DNA of 7,038 nucleotides from Desulfurococcales archaeon (GTDB taxonomy: Archaea; Thermoproteota; Thermoprotei_A; Sulfolobales; Desulfurococcaceae). The notes under the pieces are model-generated. The model ran no database searches, had not been told where the DNA came from, and saw only the letters and a program-made list of their open reading frames with translations. Made by a program: the position numbers and the translations under genes. This document shows, piece after piece, positions 5,397-7,038 of this stretch. The DNA lies in NCBI GenBank assembly GCA_015522345.1, contig WAML01000223.1, positions 1-7,038 on the forward strand. Direction: 5' to 3'. How positions within the stretch are numbered: position 1 is the stretch's first letter; each line of letters opens with the position of its first letter.

Positions 5397-5432
5397 GAAT
5401 AAGTTAGATAAGTTAATAAACCTAGTTAGATA
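5389..5432. repeat. two imperfect 22-bp tandem units in the superoxide reductase promoter
   Basis: Unit 1 (5389-5410) begins AGTTAAT and ends AGTTAGATA. Unit 2 (5411-5432) has the same two blocks, and the units match at 17 of 22 positions. A degenerate AGTCAA at 5433 starts what could be a third. Seen another way, AGTTAGATAAGT occurs exactly at 5402-5413 and 5424-5435. The 22-base period is about two turns of the helix, so equivalent sites would face the same side of the DNA. Unit 1 overlaps the right arm of the inverted repeat, and unit 2 contains most of the TATA box. Confidence 0.65.
5413..5422 (-). promoter_or_regulatory. TATA box of the superoxide reductase operon
   Basis: On the - strand GGTTTATTAA gives a TATA box TTTATTAA (5420 down to 5413). 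Initiation would fall near 5390, leaving a leader of about 34 bases that contains GGGGAG before the ATG at 5356. It is embedded in the 22-bp repeat array, so any protein on the repeats would compete with TBP. AT-rich alternatives nearby cannot be excluded. Confidence 0.45.
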
Positions 5433-5471
5433 AGTCAACTATAGCTAGTATGTTCTTCTACACAAAAACCC

Positions 5472-5479
5472 TTATATAT
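5472..5479 (+). promoter_or_regulatory. TATA box of the methyltransferase gene, leaderless spacing
   Basis: TTATATAT preceded by an A-rich BRE-like AAAAACCC (5464-5471). Its centre is about 30 bases before the GTG start at 5506, so transcription would begin at or within a few bases of the start codon. No Shine-Dalgarno site precedes the GTG, in agreement with a leaderless mRNA. Confidence 0.55.
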
Positions 5480-5505
5480 CGCTTGTTATTCTACTTAGAT
5501 ATTCG

Positions 5506-6339
5506 GTGATTATTATTGGTTTTGATTTAAATAGTGGAAATTGGGTAAAGAAATTCTTTATAGATAAAGCAGAGTTATTCTTAAGAGTATTAAATGCTAG
5601 ATGGGAGTCGGCTGAAAAAGAAACACTTTATATCAAGAACCTCCTAGAGAAAATAGGTATTGATAAAGACTCTGTAATTCTAGATCTTGGATGCGGTAAT
5701 GGTAGAATAGCTATTAATCTTGCTAAACACGGTTATAGAATTGTTGGAGTAGATATATCTCCTTTATTTATAGAAGATGCTAAGAAGAAGGCAAGAGAAT
5801 ATGGTGTAGCTGATAAAACAGAGTTCTTTACTGGTAATGCTCTAGAGCTTAGTAAGTTATTCAATAGAGATTCCTTTGATGCAGTACTCATGTACTGGAC
5901 TACGATTATAGGCTATTACTGTGATCGAGAGATTGATAAGAAAATACTAAAGAATATATGGTATATAGTTAAGCCTGGAGGGTACCTCTTATTACTAAAT
6001 CATTCATCACTTGAATCACTAGCTATAATACACAGCCTCTATAGATCAGTACAATTCATTAGTGACATAGACAATGAATACGTGCTTGTAGAAAAACCAG
6101 AGTACATACCTGAGGAAGCAGTTATAAAGAATACATGGGTATTCTATAGGAAGAAGGGAAGAGATCTAGTATACGTTGATGAAATAAGTTTCACACTAAG
6201 AATCTATGCATTCCATGAAATAGTGGAATTAGCTAGAGAAGCTGGATGGAGTCTCTATGCAGCATACCGTGATCTAATAACTTTAGCTCCCTACAGACCA
6301 AGTACTAGAGGATTCAATATAGTATTCAAGAAAATGTAA
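5506..6339 (+). CDS. class I SAM-dependent methyltransferase, substrate unknown
   Basis: A 277-residue Rossmann-fold methyltransferase. Motif I is VILDLGCGNGRIAINLAKHG (57-76), binding S-adenosylmethionine. The acidic residue after strand 2 is D83 in VGVDIS, TGNALELS (109-116) corresponds to the adenine contact, and motif IV is FDAVLMYW (124-131). KPGGYLLLLNHSS (156-168) is the post-motif hinge and strand 5. The C-terminal third is a mixed alpha/beta extension without recognised substrate motifs, so it could act on a small molecule or a protein; no function is claimed. The start is GTG. It overlaps a GGTGAT that looks like a Shine-Dalgarno site, but no ATG, GTG or TTG lies in frame at suitable distance after it, and the TATA spacing favours a leaderless GTG. 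It is divergent from the superoxide reductase operon and shares its 149-base intergenic region. Confidence 0.88.
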   Translation: MIIIGFDLNSGNWVKKFFIDKAELFLRVLNARWESAEKETLYIKNLLEKIGIDKDSVILDLGCGNGRIAINLAKHGYRIVGVDISPLFIEDAKKKAREYGVADKTEFFTGNALELSKLFNRDSFDAVLMYWTTIIGYYCDREIDKKILKNIWYIVKPGGYLLLLNHSSLESLAIIHSLYRSVQFISDIDNEYVLVEKPEYIPEEAVIKNTWVFYRKKGRDLVYVDEISFTLRIYAFHEIVELAREAGWSLYAAYRDLITLAPYRPSTRGFNIVFKKM

Positions 6340-6353
6340 CTAGAATGCAACTG

Positions 6354-6361
6354 TTTATAGT
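6354..6361 (+). promoter_or_regulatory. possible TATA box of the P-loop gene
   Basis: TTTATAGT, 15 bases after the methyltransferase stop, would start transcription near 6384 and leave a leader of about 25 bases including GGTG at 6397-6400. A second AT-rich candidate (TTTAATAA, 6371-6378) would start too close to the gene to include that Shine-Dalgarno site. The gene may also simply be read through from the methyltransferase. Confidence 0.3.
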
Positions 6362-6367
6362 AAATAC

Positions 6368-6373
6368 TTTTTT
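6368..6373 (+). terminator. T6 run after the methyltransferase gene
   Basis: Six T residues lie 29 bases after the methyltransferase stop, compatible with an archaeal T-run terminator. No hairpin precedes it, and the run could equally be part of the next promoter. Confidence 0.25.
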
Positions 6374-6408
6374 AATAAACTAACTATTAATTATTTGGTG
6401 CATGAGTA

Positions 6409-7038
6409 TTGGATAGAGCTTTCATGCTTTCACACAATGTTTTTCTCGAAATAATTGGTTCTAGTAAAAGATTAGATGATGTAGTTAGTGGACTTAATAG
6501 TTTATTTGCTAGAAGATATATTCCATTAACATTTATTGGATACAAGAAACCAGTTAATAAATACCTAGGCGCCCGCATTGAGTGGAAACCTAGAAGAAAC
6601 AACGATGTATTCATTGTAGAAGACTATAGCTTAAGCCTTGGCGACGTAGATTACTATGTTATCTCTTCGGATCCGCCTAAACCCTATGTAAATGAATCTC
6701 CCACATTCTTTATACTCCAAGTACTTGCTAGAGCTCATGCTAAATATAATAGACTTTTCTTAACAGATACAGTATCTTTCGCTAAAGATGGAAAAGCGAT
6801 TCTAGTACTAGGCTACCCTCACTGTGGTAAGAGTACTTTAACAGCGCTAGCACTATACAATGGATACACTCCTTTATCCACGGAGAATACTATAGTTGAG
6901 TTAAGAGGAGAGAAAGCATATATTGTTGAAGGGACTAGTGTACTAGTATACGACCCCATTATTACTAGACTGTATAAAATAGATATACCTTATCATGAAG
7001 AGACTAGGCATGGATATAGAATAATTGATCTAGATAGA
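6409..7038 (+). CDS. P-loop NTPase resembling HprK-type kinases (partial, 3' end outside window)
   Basis: An open frame of 210 codons runs off the window end. The start is TTG 6409, with GGTG (6397-6400) eight bases upstream; an in-frame TGA at 6403-6405 excludes earlier starts, and ATG 6424 is the only close alternative. Residues about 1-110 form an unrecognised N-terminal domain. They are followed by LARAHAKYNRLFLTDTVSFAKDGKAILVLG and a Walker A motif GYPHCGKST (135-143), then LTALALYNGYTPLSTENTIVE. The pattern of a short beta segment with HA, the P-loop, then a helix ending in GY-x-x-LS is typical of HPr kinase/PEP carboxykinase-like P-loop proteins. However, the usual acidic residues after LS are replaced by TEN, and the loop has Pro-His-Cys before GKST. 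A kinase role is only a family-level guess; another P-loop ATPase class is possible. Confidence 0.8.
   Translation, partial: MDRAFMLSHNVFLEIIGSSKRLDDVVSGLNSLFARRYIPLTFIGYKKPVNKYLGARIEWKPRRNNDVFIVEDYSLSLGDVDYYVISSDPPKPYVNESPTFFILQVLARAHAKYNRLFLTDTVSFAKDGKAILVLGYPHCGKSTLTALALYNGYTPLSTENTIVELRGEKAYIVEGTSVLVYDPIITRLYKIDIPYHEETRHGYRIIDLDR

Noticed and set aside
5371..5435. CRISPR repeats or insertion-element ends
   Set aside because: Only two short, adjacent, imperfect 22-bp units without spacers and no transposase; their promoter position fits operator sites better.
6402..6416. ATG at 6402 as start of the last gene
   Set aside because: It reads ATG AGT ATT GGA TAG and stops after four codons; the frame with the P-loop starts at TTG 6409.
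6387..6614. Open frame of 75 codons on the - strand
   Set aside because: It overlaps the long + strand frame from 6409 that carries a Walker A motif and a Shine-Dalgarno site; no evidence supports the antisense reading.

Overview
The window looks like a chromosomal segment from an anaerobic, probably hyperthermophilic crenarchaeon (Thermoprotei; a Desulfurococcales type such as Staphylothermus, Ignisphaera or Ignicoccus relatives is my best guess). The reasons are AT-rich DNA, heavy use of AGA/AGG for Arg and ATA for Ile, TTG and GTG starts, short GGTG/GGAG Shine-Dalgarno sites mixed with apparently leaderless starts, archaeal TATA boxes, and a neelaredoxin-type superoxide reductase with the Glu-Thr-His variant known from Ignicoccus. 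The species assignment is inference.

Layout. Left edge (1-737): an SfsA-family nuclease-fold protein on the + strand, possibly overlapping the tail of an upstream gene by three bases. Centre (738-4104, + strand): a Prx6-type peroxiredoxin, an A-type flavoprotein (flavodiiron O2/NO reductase), and a fusion of a ferritin-like diiron domain to a VIT1/CCC1 membrane iron transporter (MbfA-like). Facing them (4122-5356, - strand) is a compact operon in the order superoxide reductase, unknown small CxxC protein, Lrp/AsnC regulator; the last two are translationally coupled by TAATG. Right (5506-7038, + strand): a class I SAM methyltransferase of unknown substrate, then the first 210 codons of a P-loop protein resembling HprK-type kinases, cut by the window end. 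No rRNA, tRNA, CRISPR or mobile element was seen.

How it works together. The middle is an oxygen-defence and iron-handling island. Superoxide would be reduced to peroxide by the SOR, peroxide removed by the peroxiredoxin, O2 (or NO) reduced by the flavodiiron protein, and free iron, which drives Fenton chemistry, sensed or moved by the ferritin-VIT1 fusion. No rubredoxin, the usual electron donor for SOR and flavodiiron proteins, is encoded here. The small CxxC protein beside the SOR is the least described member and an obvious candidate partner. The Lrp-type regulator sits in the SOR operon.

The SOR promoter is dense with repeated DNA: a perfect 11-bp inverted repeat with a 4-bp spacer, adjoining two imperfect 22-bp tandem units that contain the TATA box. 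A related TTAACT/AGTTAA dyad lies upstream of the flavodiiron gene, whose TATA box is itself buried in a perfect 18-bp palindrome. These sites suggest local, possibly Lrp-mediated, coordinated control and are the most notable non-coding signal in the window.
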